DNA of 64,000 bases from CBDCFV01 sp965203835 (lineage in GTDB: Bacteria > Chloroflexota > Dehalococcoidia > Lucifugimonadales > UBA3495), in NCBI GenBank assembly GCA_965203835.1, contig OZ241919.1:744001-808000 (forward strand). Direction: 5' to 3'. The notes beneath the pieces were generated by a model. That model searched no databases. It was not told the DNA's origin and saw nothing but the letters and a program-made list of their open reading frames with translations. The stretch's first letter is position 1; every line of letters starts with the position of its first letter. Position numbers and translations under genes: made by a program. Of this stretch, positions 7,252-16,744 are shown piece by piece.

Positions 7252-10080
7252 TCAGGCGTCACTTTTCGCAACCTTGGCGCGGCGGATGTCCAAGCCCGGG
7301 ACTTTGAATGCCGCATCGGGGTCCTCGCTGGCTTGAAGTTCCACCGCAAGTTGTCCAAAGATGGAGGTAAACGATATTACGCTCGGCGGGACCGACTCCG
7401 TCAATCGCGCCGCGCCTTTGAACAGACCGTCTCCGGCCTGTACTTCCACGGGGTCCCCCTCGTCAATCGACCATGCCGCGGCGTCGGCGGGGTTGAACTC
7501 CACCAACTCCTGCCGCTCTATGCTGTTCCTCTTTCCCTTGACAATCTGCATTTCCCTGTCGCTCTGCAACAATACGCGGCCCGGCACCAGCCACGCCGTG
7601 AAATCTTCGTCGGCATCGCTCGGAGCAATCCGGAACTCGGGAGTGGCGGGATCGGCTTTGCTGGACTGGAAGCCGCCAACGTACAGGGTATCCTGGCTGG
7701 GAGACTCCGCATCCGCACAGGGCCACTGAATGCCCCGGTACTCTTTCGTGGCTTGAAGCACCTGCGTAGGCTGGGGGCTTTCCAAGCTGGTGCGCAACAC
7801 CAACCGGCTCTCGTCCTCCAGCCGACGGTAGGACACGCCGCCGTAAATGGGGCAGAGTCGGGCAATCTCGTCCATGACCTGGTCCGGCGAGAAGTAATCG
7901 AACCCCGATGCACCCATGCGCCGTGCCAGCTCGCAGAAGAGCCAGCTCTCGGGGCGCCCGTCGTTGTTTCTGACGTTGATGGAAGCGCGAAGTCTCTGGA
8001 TGCGCCTCTCCAGGTTGGTAAAGGTGCCGTCCTTCTCCGCAAACGTAACCCTGGGCAGGACAACGTCCGCCGCCTCCGACGCCGGCCCCATGAAAGTGTC
8101 ATGCACTACAAGGAATTCCAACTGCTCCAAGGCATGGACGGCGTCGCCCAGCTTTCCGTTGGTGAAGTTAACGCTATCGCCAATGACCATTGCCGCTTTC
8201 ACGCCGCCGGTCCCGCAGGCTTCCACGATCTGCCGAAGTCCCAGTCCGGGGCTGGAAGGTAAAGAGCATCCCCACGCCTGTTCCAACACTTCCCTGGCTT
8301 GGTCGTCGGTCACTGGCGCGTAACCGGGAAGCCGGTCCGGCAGGCAACCCACGTCCCACGCCCCCTGCTCGTTGGCTCCTTGTCGCATCGGGTAAAGGCC
8401 GGAGCCCGGCGCGCCCAAGTTGCCGGTCAACAACGACAAGTCTACCAACGCCCGCACACAGTCCCGTTGCAGGTCGGCGTCCACATTGTCCAGCGCGTAT
8501 ACTATGGCTCCCAACTCGGCTTGACCGTAAAGCCGGGCCGCTTCGTCAATAGCATCCTGGGACACTCGTGTCGCTTGGCAGACCTGCTCCGTGTCCAGGT
8601 TGTGCAGGGTGTAGCGCAGCGTGGCGGGGCTTTCGCAGTTTTCCTCCAGCCACTCGGCCTTTTCCAACCCTTGGTCCAAGACCGACCTCAACAAGCCGCC
8701 CAGCAAGAGCAGTTCGGTACCGGGCACGGGCCGGAGCCAGATGTCGGCGTAGCGGGTCAACTCCACTTCCCGGGGATCGATGACCACCAGCTTGGTGTCC
8801 TTTCTGGCTGCCCGCTTGATGGGCACTCCTACGACGTTGTGTTCTTCGGTGACGTTGGAGTTGAACACCAGGATGCAACCGGACTTCTCCAGGTCCCAGA
8901 TGGAGTTAGTGGCGGCGGCGTAACCCAAGGAACTTTCCAGCGCCCGCACCAACTCCGGCTGGGTGTTGGAGGTCTGGTCGATGTTATTGGTGTTCATCAC
9001 CGTGCGGGCAAATTTCTGCCCAAGGTAGTGCTCTTCGTTGGTGCTTTGAGGAGACGTGAGAAGCGCGAAAGAATCGCCGACGTAGGCCGACAGCTTGCTG
9101 GCGATGTGGTCCAACGCCTCTTCCCAAGTCGCTTCTTCCAAGGTCCCGTCCCTGCGAATCAGGGGCATTCTAATCCGGCCCCTGTTGTTGATGAACTCCA
9201 ATCCGAACTTCCCTTTGAAGCAGGCTTGGCCGCGGTTGGCCGGGGAATTGACGTCGGGCACCGCCCGCACCAGCCGGTCAGCCGAGTTGATTTCCAGATT
9301 GAGTTGGCACCCGACGGGGCAATGGGGGCAAATGGTGTTTTCCACCCGCGCCGCCTTCTCCCACTTGTGCTCCCGCTCCACCAAGGCGCCCACCGGGCAA
9401 ACGTCGATGCAAGCGCCGCAGAATTCACAGCCGGACTCCAAAAGGGACGTTCCAAAGGATGTACCAACCAGCGCCGAGCCGCCGCGCTCCGTGAAGCAGA
9501 TGGCGTCGTCGCCCCTCAATTCCTCGCAGGCCCGCACGCACCGGCCGCAAACGATGCACAGGTTGTAGTCCCGGTCGTAGAAGGGGTCGGACACTTCCAG
9601 CGGGATCTGGCGGTACTTGTACTGTAATGGGGACTCAAGGTCCATCCCAAGGTAGCGGACGGTGTCTTTCAGTTCGCACCGTTCGTTTTTAGGACAGGTG
9701 ACGCACCGGTCCTTCACCGAAACGTGCCGCAGGCAAACGTCGTTGGGCCCGCAGATGTCGACCCGGTGGCAGGTGAGGCAGCCGTCGGGATGTTCGGCGA
9801 TGAGCATTTGCATTACGGAGCGGCGCAACTCGATCACGTCCGGGGTCTCACTCCGGACTTTCATCTCGTTCTGGACGGGAAGGACGCAGGCTGCCGGATA
9901 GCCGCGGCCTCCCTCCACGCCCACCACGCACATCCGGCAGGCGGCGAAAGGCTTCATTCCCGGGTGGTAGCAAAGGTATGGAATGTACACCCCGGCCTCT
10001 ATGGCGGCTTCCAACACCATTTTTCCGGGCTGGGTTGTGATCTCCACCCCGTCTATCGAGATGGTAATGTCATCGGCCAT
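7252..10080 (-). CDS. Molybdopterin oxidoreductase, formate dehydrogenase/NuoG-like subunit (942 aa)
   Basis: Large iron-sulfur molybdopterin-family subunit. Order: N-terminal [2Fe-2S] domain (CYHPGMKPFAACRMC, with C55-type spacing), NuoG His-Cys cluster, two ferredoxin-like [4Fe-4S] sets (CIVCGRCVRAC, CEFCGACIDVCPVGA), the FDH-type [4Fe-4S] motif CPHCPVGC...ACFKGKFG near residue 275-310, then the molybdopterin domains. Where formate dehydrogenases have NNVDxCARxU/CH, this protein has NNIDQTSNTQPEL, so both the metal-ligating Sec/Cys and the neighbouring His are absent. Formate oxidation is therefore doubtful. ATG at 10080 is chosen; upstream codons read through a REP element. It follows the NuoF-like gene after 121 bp. 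Confidence 0.88.
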   Translation of the reverse strand: MADDITISIDGVEITTQPGKMVLEAAIEAGVYIPYLCYHPGMKPFAACRMCVVGVEGGRGYPAACVLPVQNEMKVRSETPDVIELRRSVMQMLIAEHPDGCLTCHRVDICGPNDVCLRHVSVKDRCVTCPKNERCELKDTVRYLGMDLESPLQYKYRQIPLEVSDPFYDRDYNLCIVCGRCVRACEELRGDDAICFTERGGSALVGTSFGTSLLESGCEFCGACIDVCPVGALVEREHKWEKAARVENTICPHCPVGCQLNLEINSADRLVRAVPDVNSPANRGQACFKGKFGLEFINNRGRIRMPLIRRDGTLEEATWEEALDHIASKLSAYVGDSFALLTSPQSTNEEHYLGQKFARTVMNTNNIDQTSNTQPELVRALESSLGYAAATNSIWDLEKSGCILVFNSNVTEEHNVVGVPIKRAARKDTKLVVIDPREVELTRYADIWLRPVPGTELLLLGGLLRSVLDQGLEKAEWLEENCESPATLRYTLHNLDTEQVCQATRVSQDAIDEAARLYGQAELGAIVYALDNVDADLQRDCVRALVDLSLLTGNLGAPGSGLYPMRQGANEQGAWDVGCLPDRLPGYAPVTDDQAREVLEQAWGCSLPSSPGLGLRQIVEACGTGGVKAAMVIGDSVNFTNGKLGDAVHALEQLEFLVVHDTFMGPASEAADVVLPRVTFAEKDGTFTNLERRIQRLRASINVRNNDGRPESWLFCELARRMGASGFDYFSPDQVMDEIARLCPIYGGVSYRRLEDESRLVLRTSLESPQPTQVLQATKEYRGIQWPCADAESPSQDTLYVGGFQSSKADPATPEFRIAPSDADEDFTAWLVPGRVLLQSDREMQIVKGKRNSIERQELVEFNPADAAAWSIDEGDPVEVQAGDGLFKGAARLTESVPPSVISFTSIFGQLAVELQASEDPDAAFKVPGLDIRRAKVAKSDA

Positions 10081-10107
10081 ACTGACTGCTCCACCGGTTG
10101 TTCCAAA

Positions 10108-10135
10108 TGGATTCCCGCCTTCGCGGGAATGACGG
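10108..10135. repeat. REP-type palindrome
   Basis: Hairpin TTCCCGC-cttc-GCGGGAA at 10112-10129 flanked by the usual GGAT and TGACGG. It sits between the NuoF-like and molybdopterin genes, inside an otherwise tight operon, where it could modulate downstream mRNA level. Confidence 0.85.
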
Positions 10136-10201
10136 CGCCGCCGCAAACCGGCCCAAGCCGGAGGTCGGCCGCATCCCCGCCTGCAAGGGAATTGCGGCGG
10201 G

Positions 10202-11917
10202 TTATCTGCGGGTGAGGGCCGGCGAGAACCGGGGCCTCAAGCAGGTCCCGGTGTCGCACCTCTTGTCTACTATATGGGCCTCGAATTCCGGACCGAAATA
10301 CCGCAGCGCAGAGGACACGGGGTTGAATCCCAACTGGCCGTGACCGCAAAGAGACCCGGCCTGCATGTGCTCTCCCACGCGGCGCATCAACGCCAAGTCA
10401 TCCGGCCCGCCCTCCAGCCGGCATATTCTCTCCAGCACTTCCAGCAAATGGCTCATCCCCATGCGGCATGGGAAGCACTTGCCGCAGGACTCGTACTGGC
10501 AGAAGGCGATCAAGGACCGGGTGAGGTCGACGACACAGGTGTCCTCATCGGCGGCGATGATGCCGCCCGACCCCAGGATAGCCCCGGCGCTGCGCAGTAT
10601 CTCGAAGTCCAGCACCACGTCCACGTTGTCCGCCCCAAGCACGCCGCCCAACGGCCCGCCGGACTGGACCAACTTGAGAGCCTTGCCCCCCGGCGGTCCG
10701 CCCGCGGCTTTGTACAAGACGTCCTTGAGATTGATCCCCAAGGCCACTTCCATCATGCCCGTGTATTGCAGGTCCCCGGTGAGGCAGAGAATCACCGTCC
10801 CCTTGCTCTGTTCGTGGCCTATCCCCGCAAACCACTCGCCGCCCTTGGAGATAATTTCCGGCACGTAGGACAGGGTCTTGACGTTGTTTATGTTGCTGGG
10901 CTTGCCGAACAGTCCGACTTGGGCCGGGAAAGGAGGGCGAAAGCGAGGCATGGCCCGCTTGCCCTCTATGGCCTCCATCAATGCGCTTTCTTCTCCAGCC
11001 ACATAGGAGTCGCCGGTGAGAGCAACTTCCAGATTGAAACTGAAGTCCGACCCCAGTATGTTGGAGCCAACGAACCCAAGTTCCTGGGCTTGGGCGACCG
11101 CGACGCGGATTTTATCGATAGGTCCGTCGTGCCCGTGCCTAACGAAAATATAGCCGTCGTGAGAGCCGGTCGCGTAACCGGCCAGCACCATGCCTTCGAC
11201 CAGAGTGTGGGGGTCGCTTTCCAGGATGGCCTTGTCGTTGAAGGCGCCGGGGTCGCCCTCCTCGCAGTTGCACAGGATATACTTCTGGGGCGCGTTGGAC
11301 CCTGCCAGGAACCTCCACTTGGTGCCCGTGGGGAAGGCTGCCCCGCCGCGCCCTCGGAGACCGGACACGTTCACCTGTTCCAACGTTTCCGCGGGAGTCA
11401 TTTCAGTCAACGCCTGGTTCAGAGCGTGGTAGCCGCCGTTGGCTATGTACTGGTAAATGTCTCCAGGGTCTATGCTCCCGGCGTTGCGAAGGGCAATGCG
11501 AGTCTCGACCACCCGCATCGGGTGCTGGTCCAAGTCGGGTATTTGCCCGCCCGCTCCATCCCCTTCGCCCAAGTATCCCAAAGCTAAGTGTGCGACAGGC
11601 GAGCCGCCGCCAACATGGCCGGTAACTATTTCGGCGGCAGTCTCCGGGGTAACGTTGCCGTATACCACCCGTGGGCCGCCCGGCAGCTTGACGTCGACCA
11701 AGGGTTCGGCAAAGCAAAGACCCAAGCAGCCTACTTCACTGACGTGGGCCGACAGACCGTTCTCTTCCAAGGCCTGCTTTATCGCGACGATAACCTCGTA
11801 AGACCCGGCGGCTTGGCCGCATAATGCCGTGCCCACCCTGATCCAAGCCTGATCACCCGTGGTCAAGTTTTCCCAACGCCGCTTGCTTTCGGCAGCTATT
11901 TCCGCGAACTCAGCCAT
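10202..11917 (-). CDS. NADH dehydrogenase NuoF-like flavoprotein subunit (571 aa)
   Basis: NADH-oxidising FMN/[4Fe-4S] subunit of a soluble dehydrogenase, like HoxF/FdsB/HydB. An N-terminal thioredoxin-like [2Fe-2S] domain has cysteines in TALCGQAAGS and VGCLGLC. Then come the NADH/FMN site GLRGRGGAAFPTGTKW, CNCEEGDPGAF, GEESALMEAIEG, and the C-terminal cluster ESCGKCFPCRMG with a later cysteine (SLCGHG). The extra N-terminal thioredoxin domain is typical of soluble, non-complex-I enzymes. ATG at 11917 is used; a TTG two codons upstream is open. No clear Shine-Dalgarno is seen. It lies 43 bp after the NuoE-like gene. Confidence 0.9.
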   Translation of the reverse strand: MAEFAEIAAESKRRWENLTTGDQAWIRVGTALCGQAAGSYEVIVAIKQALEENGLSAHVSEVGCLGLCFAEPLVDVKLPGGPRVVYGNVTPETAAEIVTGHVGGGSPVAHLALGYLGEGDGAGGQIPDLDQHPMRVVETRIALRNAGSIDPGDIYQYIANGGYHALNQALTEMTPAETLEQVNVSGLRGRGGAAFPTGTKWRFLAGSNAPQKYILCNCEEGDPGAFNDKAILESDPHTLVEGMVLAGYATGSHDGYIFVRHGHDGPIDKIRVAVAQAQELGFVGSNILGSDFSFNLEVALTGDSYVAGEESALMEAIEGKRAMPRFRPPFPAQVGLFGKPSNINNVKTLSYVPEIISKGGEWFAGIGHEQSKGTVILCLTGDLQYTGMMEVALGINLKDVLYKAAGGPPGGKALKLVQSGGPLGGVLGADNVDVVLDFEILRSAGAILGSGGIIAADEDTCVVDLTRSLIAFCQYESCGKCFPCRMGMSHLLEVLERICRLEGGPDDLALMRRVGEHMQAGSLCGHGQLGFNPVSSALRYFGPEFEAHIVDKRCDTGTCLRPRFSPALTRR

Positions 11918-11960
11918 ACTCAACGATAGTCACGCACCCCGCCCAAACGACCTCCGTTGG

Positions 11961-12422
11961 CTAGGGCAGCAACTCTCTTATCTTGTTCCTGACCATCCGC
12001 ACCGTGGCCCGTCCCACCAAGTGATGGTCTATAGCCATCACCGGGGCTTGGGAGCAGGCCCCCAGGCAGGTATTGAAACGCAGGGAAAGGCGTCCGTCCG
12101 GCGTATCGCCTTCATCGGTCAAGCCGCAGGAGTCCAGCGCTGCCTCGATCACCGGCATCGCGCCAACCAAGTGACAAGAGGCGCCCCAACAGACCTCTAC
12201 CTGGTGCAGGCAGGGCGGCGTAAAACGGAAGTTGGGGTAAAAGGATGCAACCGCCCAGACGTCGTTCACCGTCGAATCGGTGAACGCAGCCACCTCTTCC
12301 ACACCTTCCTTGGGGATGTAGCCCAACTCGTCCTGCAGGGCAAGCAGGGAAGAAAGGACGGTGACGGTGGACTGGGGCTGGCGGCGCACTGCTTCAGCCA
12401 TACGCTGTTTCAGCCCATCCAT
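11961..12422 (-). CDS. NADH dehydrogenase NuoE-like [2Fe-2S] subunit (153 aa)
   Basis: 24-kDa-type thioredoxin-fold subunit holding one [2Fe-2S] cluster. Cluster ligands are in EVCWGASC and FNTCLGAC, with the N-terminal helical bundle LQDELGYIPKEGVEEVA. It supplies electron transfer next to the NuoF flavin and is the first gene of the operon NuoE-NuoF-molybdopterin subunit-FNR-like. ATG at 12422 is preferred because it follows AAGGAG with 8-nt spacing; another ATG at 12452 is open. No membrane subunits of complex I are nearby, which argues for a soluble NAD-linked enzyme. Confidence 0.9.
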   Translation of the reverse strand: MDGLKQRMAEAVRRQPQSTVTVLSSLLALQDELGYIPKEGVEEVAAFTDSTVNDVWAVASFYPNFRFTPPCLHQVEVCWGASCHLVGAMPVIEAALDSCGLTDEGDTPDGRLSLRFNTCLGACSQAPVMAIDHHLVGRATVRMVRNKIRELLP

Positions 12423-12566
12423 TAGCCGGGCTCCTTGGGGAGGCTGACCCATGCCTTGAAACTTCGTGAATTCAGTAACAATCCGCGAATATGGTAACAC
12501 AGGGCATAATGCCCTTCAACCAAAGCTAGATGCGTGTAAGCGGAGAAAACCGGATGAAAAGAACAG

Positions 12567-12590
12567 GGGGCAGGCTCTCCAACCTGCCCC
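12567..12590 (-). terminator. Hairpin terminator after the NHL gene
   Basis: Stem GGGGCAGG/CCTGCCCC with a 7-8 nt loop lies 35 bp beyond the NHL-protein stop codon on the - strand and is followed there by CTGTTCTTTTC. It separates the NHL gene from the NuoE operon. Confidence 0.65.
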
Positions 12591-12624
12591 AAATTATCAA
12601 CCAAACGACTCTGGGATGCGAAAT

Positions 12625-13656
12625 TTACAACCGGCCGCCCTGGAACACCGGCACCTGCTTGCGGAAAATCTGGATGCGTGAGCGGGCCGACTCGACTACG
12701 AACACCCTGCCCTCGTCGTCGGTCTCCACCGCTATCGGACCCCAGAAGTCCTTCTCACGTTCCAGTCCCTGGGCAATGTCCCGCTCGTCCCACATCTCCG
12801 GGTTGGCGTCCAGCTTGTCTTTGCCCCACTTGGAGATGGTGCCTTGGCCAGTGAGCTTGGCGATGAATTCGCCCTCCGGTGAGAACACCTGGAGCCGGTC
12901 GTTGCCCCAGTCGGCAACGTAAATCACTCCGCTCCTATCGACGGCCACCCCCGTGGGGCGGTTCAACTGGCCGTCGCCAGAGCCTGAAGAGCCGAACTTC
13001 ATCAGAAACCGTCCATCGGGCGCGAACTTCTGGATTCGGTCGTTGCGCCAGTCGGCGACGTAAATGTCTCCCAAGCTGTCGATGTCAATTCCCCAAGGGA
13101 GGTCGAACTGGCCGTCGCCGTCGCCCTTGGAACCCCACTGGGCGATGTAAGCGCCGTCCTTGGTGAACTTCTGGATGCGGTTGTTGCCGCTATCCACCAT
13201 GTAAAGGTTGTCTTGCCGGTCGAAGGCCATCCCGGACGGGCGGTCGATCTCGCCGTCCCCCGTACCCGGGGCGCCCCACTTTCCGGTGTATTCGCCGTCG
13301 CCGGTGAATATGGAGATGCGGTTGAGCCACTCGTCGGCGACGTACACGTTGCCTTGGCTGTCCAGGGCAAGGGAGGTCGGCCAGATCAATGAGCCGTCGG
13401 CGGCGGATGGTTCCGACTCGCCCGCAGTGGTGACGCCGCGGGCGAACTCGCCGATGTAGTCTTCATCCACGGTGCACAGGGTGATGCGCTTGCCGTCGGG
13501 ACGGTACTCGTAGGAGCGGCTCACCACGTACATGGTGTCGTCTTTGCCGCGGGCCATGGCGACAGGGTTGCGGAAGCCGGGGCCGGAGAACTCGGCCCGC
13601 CCGATGGTATGGCTGTACTGGAACTCCAGCGGTTGTATTTGGGTGGTCATGTTCAT
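12625..13656 (-). CDS. NHL-repeat beta-propeller protein (343 aa)
   Basis: Six NHL-type blades are visible, for example PSGMAFDRQDNLYMVD, PWGIDIDSLGDIYVAD and PTGVAVDRSGVIYVAD, each followed by a NRIQKF-like strand. That count matches a closed six-bladed propeller. There is no signal peptide or membrane segment, so it appears cytoplasmic unless secreted by another route. Such propellers bind proteins, nucleic acids or small ligands; no catalytic residues can be assigned. ATG at 13656 follows AGGTGAAA; ATG at 13650 is also possible. It lies 48 bp after the DUF1501 gene on the same strand. Confidence 0.85.
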   Translation of the reverse strand: MNMTTQIQPLEFQYSHTIGRAEFSGPGFRNPVAMARGKDDTMYVVSRSYEYRPDGKRITLCTVDEDYIGEFARGVTTAGESEPSAADGSLIWPTSLALDSQGNVYVADEWLNRISIFTGDGEYTGKWGAPGTGDGEIDRPSGMAFDRQDNLYMVDSGNNRIQKFTKDGAYIAQWGSKGDGDGQFDLPWGIDIDSLGDIYVADWRNDRIQKFAPDGRFLMKFGSSGSGDGQLNRPTGVAVDRSGVIYVADWGNDRLQVFSPEGEFIAKLTGQGTISKWGKDKLDANPEMWDERDIAQGLEREKDFWGPIAVETDDEGRVFVVESARSRIQIFRKQVPVFQGGRL

Positions 13657-13704
13657 TTTCACCTAAGCCGGATTTAGCAGGGAAATGGGCCTTTTGACTG
13701 GAGT

Positions 13705-14835
13705 TTAGAGGAAAGCCATCTGTTCGAAAGATCCTCCCACAATGGCATTGGGGTCCAAGCCCATCCACTTGTCTACCAAGGTGGAGTAGAGGCTGCGGAA
13801 ATCGTTGTTGTAGTGAAGGTCGCCCTCCAGCAGCTTGTCGGGGGCAAGAGACGGGTATTCTCCGTACAGGCCGCCCTTTACCGCGTCCCCTACTACGAAG
13901 GCAACGCCGCCGGAGCCGTGGTCGGTGCCTGAGCCGTTGTCATGCACTCTCCGTCCAAACTCGGTGAACACCAGCAGCGTCACGTTATCGCTGGCGCCAT
14001 GCTCGCTCAGGTCTGCGTAGAAGTCGGCAATGGCGTTGGAGGTCTCGGTCCACAGCTTGGCGTGGGCCACCATCTCCCCGGCATGGGTATCGAAGCTGTT
14101 GTACGGCGCGGTGGTGTAGAGAACACGGCAGCCGAAGCCGGCCAAGTGTACTTGGGCGATGTTGCGCATGTACTGGGCTACGGTATCCGTGCCGTACTCG
14201 ACGCCGGAAGAGTACTGCTCCGGCGCGGTGTTGAGGATGTCGGCGCCCTTTAGAGCGTCCATGCCCGTCTGGGTCAAGTAGTCGGTCACCGGGCCGCGTC
14301 CCATTGAGGGCGAGTACATGCGGGCGAACAGGTCCAACGCTTCGTCCCTCTGGTCGTCCTCGATGCCCGTGAGCACGCCGTAGGTGTCCAGGTTGCCCAC
14401 CGAGGCCACCGGCACGCCGGAGGCGGCCAGGGCTCGCGGCAGCCCGCGGCCGAAGTTCACTCCGGTAAGCACGTTTTCACTGTTGGGGTCCATATCACGG
14501 ATGGCCCGGCCCAGCCAGCCTTCGGTACCCACCTTGTCCGGCTCGCAGGTGTGCCAGATGTCCATGGACCGGAAATGGGACCGGTTCGGGTTAGGGTATC
14601 CGATTCCTTGGATAACGGCCACCTTGCCTTGGTCGTAGAGCGCCTTCAATGGGGCCATGGCGGGGTTGAATCCAACCTTGTCGTCGATTCGCAGGACCTG
14701 CTCTTCATCCACCCTTACCACCGGCCTGTTGTCGGCATAAAAAGGGTCGCCGTAAGGGACGATGGTATTGACTGCATCGTTTCCCCCGGAGAGTTGAAGC
14801 ACCACCAACACCGGGTCTTTCTTGGTTGACGTCAT
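13705..14835 (-). CDS. DUF1501 family protein (376 aa)
   Basis: Member of DUF1501, an alkaline-phosphatase/sulfatase-superfamily-related family common in planctomycetes and Chloroflexota. The signature LQLSGGNDAVNTIVPY lies at residues 13-28, and conserved blocks GIGYPNPNRSHFRSMDIW and FTEFGRRVHDNGSGTDHGSGG follow. Most relatives begin with a Tat signal; this one begins directly at the domain, so it may be cytoplasmic or start-truncated. ATG at 14835 has GGAG upstream. DUF1800 follows on the same strand upstream, the usual pairing for this family. Biochemical role is unknown. Confidence 0.88.
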   Translation of the reverse strand: MTSTKKDPVLVVLQLSGGNDAVNTIVPYGDPFYADNRPVVRVDEEQVLRIDDKVGFNPAMAPLKALYDQGKVAVIQGIGYPNPNRSHFRSMDIWHTCEPDKVGTEGWLGRAIRDMDPNSENVLTGVNFGRGLPRALAASGVPVASVGNLDTYGVLTGIEDDQRDEALDLFARMYSPSMGRGPVTDYLTQTGMDALKGADILNTAPEQYSSGVEYGTDTVAQYMRNIAQVHLAGFGCRVLYTTAPYNSFDTHAGEMVAHAKLWTETSNAIADFYADLSEHGASDNVTLLVFTEFGRRVHDNGSGTDHGSGGVAFVVGDAVKGGLYGEYPSLAPDKLLEGDLHYNNDFRSLYSTLVDKWMGLDPNAIVGGSFEQMAFL

Positions 14836-14905
14836 GGTCTAGCTCCTTCTACTGGACTCCCTGTCATTACCACACGGGCGGGAACGCCAGGGAATGACGG
14901 TTTTG

Positions 14906-14932
14906 GTAGGGGCAACCCTTGTGGTTGCCCTA
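14906..14932. repeat. Dispersed palindrome, family 2
   Basis: Hairpin GGGCAACC-cttgt-GGTTGCCC (14910-14930) in the sequence GTAGGGGCAACCCTTGTGG. A slightly diverged copy occurs at 26609-26629. It lies between DUF1800 and DUF1501 and may act as a weak terminator or mRNA-stability element. Confidence 0.7.
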
Positions 14933-14958
14933 TTTGTTCGCCGGTGCCTGCCCAATTA

Positions 14959-16365
14959 TCAGGCGAACTGGTACTCCTGGGTAGCCACCATCAACTGGAG
15001 CATCTGGCCGACCCTCTGGCTGAAGTCCTCGGCGTCTGTGGCCAACTCGCCGCCGCTGGCCGCATGTTCCATCAACTGGGTCCGCGTCTCTTCGGGCAAG
15101 TCGTAGCCGCCCAGCGCATCCAGGCAGCCGTTCACCAACTGCTCAGGAGTCAGGCTTGACCCTTGGGACGCCAATCGGTCAACTATGGCGCGGACGCCCG
15201 GCAAAGCGACGTTACCGACTTGGTCGGCGGCGAAGTTGATTCGCTCCACCAGTGTGCCGCTGTCAATCCACTCCCGGCCGGTGTGCCATCCCTCTACCGT
15301 GGGCGGATTCATCAGGTCCTGTCCCATGTAGCGGATAACCGATGCTACGGGATGGAGCCCCGGCTTGGGCGAGGTGAAGTCGCCAACCAGCCGGAGGGTG
15401 CCGACCACCACCTCGGCGGGACTCTTGACCTTGGCGAACCGCGCGTCCTTGAAGAAGTCCGAGTTGAAGAGCACCCGCAACACCGACCTTATGTCGTAGC
15501 CGGACCGGAAATACTCGTCCTCCAAGGCCTTGATAGCCTCCGGGTCTCGCGGAGGAGTGTCCTGCCACGCGGGGACCTGCGGTTCGTCGGCCACGAAGAA
15601 GTTGTAGAGGTGGCGGGCGACGAACCTGGCCGCGGACGGTTGCTTGGCGATGATGTTGATTATGTCCTCACCGTTCCAGGGGCCTGTCTCGCCAAGGAAC
15701 GTCTTCTCGTTAGCGTCGTGGTCGTCCGGGTTGTAGAGGAACTTGGACTCGTATCGGCCGTAGGGGTATCGGGGAACGGCATTGGCGATGGTCCACCCGG
15801 TAAACGCCTCGGCGCAGGCCTTCACGTCGTCCTCGGTGTAGTTGGGCTTGCCGTCCATCCCTACGCCCAAGGAGAACAACTCCAGCAACTCCCGCCCATA
15901 GTTCTCGTTGATGGCGCCCTTGTGACTCATGCAGTTGTCCAAGTAGAACACCATCGCCGGGTCACGGGACAACTCCAGCAGCAACCGGGGGAAGCTTCCC
16001 ATGCCGTACTCGCGGAACATGTCCAACTGCAATTGTATCTGGCGCCCATGCTCGCACTTGGAGTTGCCGGTGCAGAGAATGCCGTGCCAGAACAGGGTCA
16101 TCTTCTCTTCCAGCGGACGCTGGGTGTTGATCATACGGTAGGTCCAGTACGACTGGTTCACTTCCAGCGCGTTCATTTCCTTCCAGTCGATGAAGTACCG
16201 TTCGAGGATGTCCATCTCCAGGTTGGCTTGACTCTCCGGGTGGAGCAGTTCCTCCACGGTGGCCTCGTATCCCTTGGCAGCGCGCCGTTCCAGTTCCTCG
16301 TAGGTTGCGCCAAAGCCCGTCCGGCGCATCAAGTGGGCCATTAGCTGGATGTCTGAACTGGCCAT
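14959..16365 (-). CDS. DUF1800 family protein (468 aa)
   Basis: DUF1800 member, which nearly always accompanies DUF1501. The N-terminus LMAHLMRRTGFGATYEELE and the blocks MTLFWHGILCTG, GAINENYGRELLELFSLG and YTEDDVKACAEAFTGW are characteristic. No enzymatic function is established for the family; it is thought to work at the cell surface with its DUF1501 partner. ATG at 16365 follows AAGGAG with good spacing. No signal peptide is visible. It is the first gene of a DUF1800-DUF1501-NHL run on the - strand. Confidence 0.88.
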   Translation of the reverse strand: MASSDIQLMAHLMRRTGFGATYEELERRAAKGYEATVEELLHPESQANLEMDILERYFIDWKEMNALEVNQSYWTYRMINTQRPLEEKMTLFWHGILCTGNSKCEHGRQIQLQLDMFREYGMGSFPRLLLELSRDPAMVFYLDNCMSHKGAINENYGRELLELFSLGVGMDGKPNYTEDDVKACAEAFTGWTIANAVPRYPYGRYESKFLYNPDDHDANEKTFLGETGPWNGEDIINIIAKQPSAARFVARHLYNFFVADEPQVPAWQDTPPRDPEAIKALEDEYFRSGYDIRSVLRVLFNSDFFKDARFAKVKSPAEVVVGTLRLVGDFTSPKPGLHPVASVIRYMGQDLMNPPTVEGWHTGREWIDSGTLVERINFAADQVGNVALPGVRAIVDRLASQGSSLTPEQLVNGCLDALGGYDLPEETRTQLMEHAASGGELATDAEDFSQRVGQMLQLMVATQEYQFA

Positions 16366-16744
16366 ACCGTTCACTCCTTTTCGGGACTGATTTCTACAGC
16401 GTATCCTGAATATCAACACTACCGGCGATTAAATTGGGCGCCGATGGCTCCCGGTTGCCTGGGCACGCCGGCCGTTTCGGGTTTCATGGCGCTGATACCG
16501 CCGGTTTCGGGAATGCGATACAACCTGAACGGTCATAACCCGAACATGGCGTCTTCAAATGACCGTTTTCTGCCGCATCCTCTTGCCGCCATATTAGTCT
16601 TGCGTGAGCTTGAGTGTCAACCGGATTGAATAATTCGAATCAGCCAAGGGTCACGGGACAATGGCGTGGTGACCCGAGATACGCTATTATCGAAATATGC
16701 TTGGAGAACAACCTGGGGCTGAGTTGGCTTAGGCCAGCAGCGGG
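16366..16744. other. Intergenic region with one inverted repeat
   Basis: No convincing gene is seen in these 379 bp. A perfect 9-bp inverted repeat AACGGTCAT/ATGACCGTT (16528-16536 and 16559-16567, 22-bp spacing) may be an operator or a stem; it lies between the divergent DUF1800 gene and the membrane-protein gene. Confidence 0.45.

Noticed and set aside
6496..8262. 588-codon open frame on the + strand
   Set aside because: Antisense to the FNR-like and molybdopterin genes, which carry intact cofactor motifs.
7252..10080. Naming the molybdopterin gene formate dehydrogenase (fdhA)
   Set aside because: The catalytic Sec/Cys and neighbouring His are absent, so only a general name is justified.
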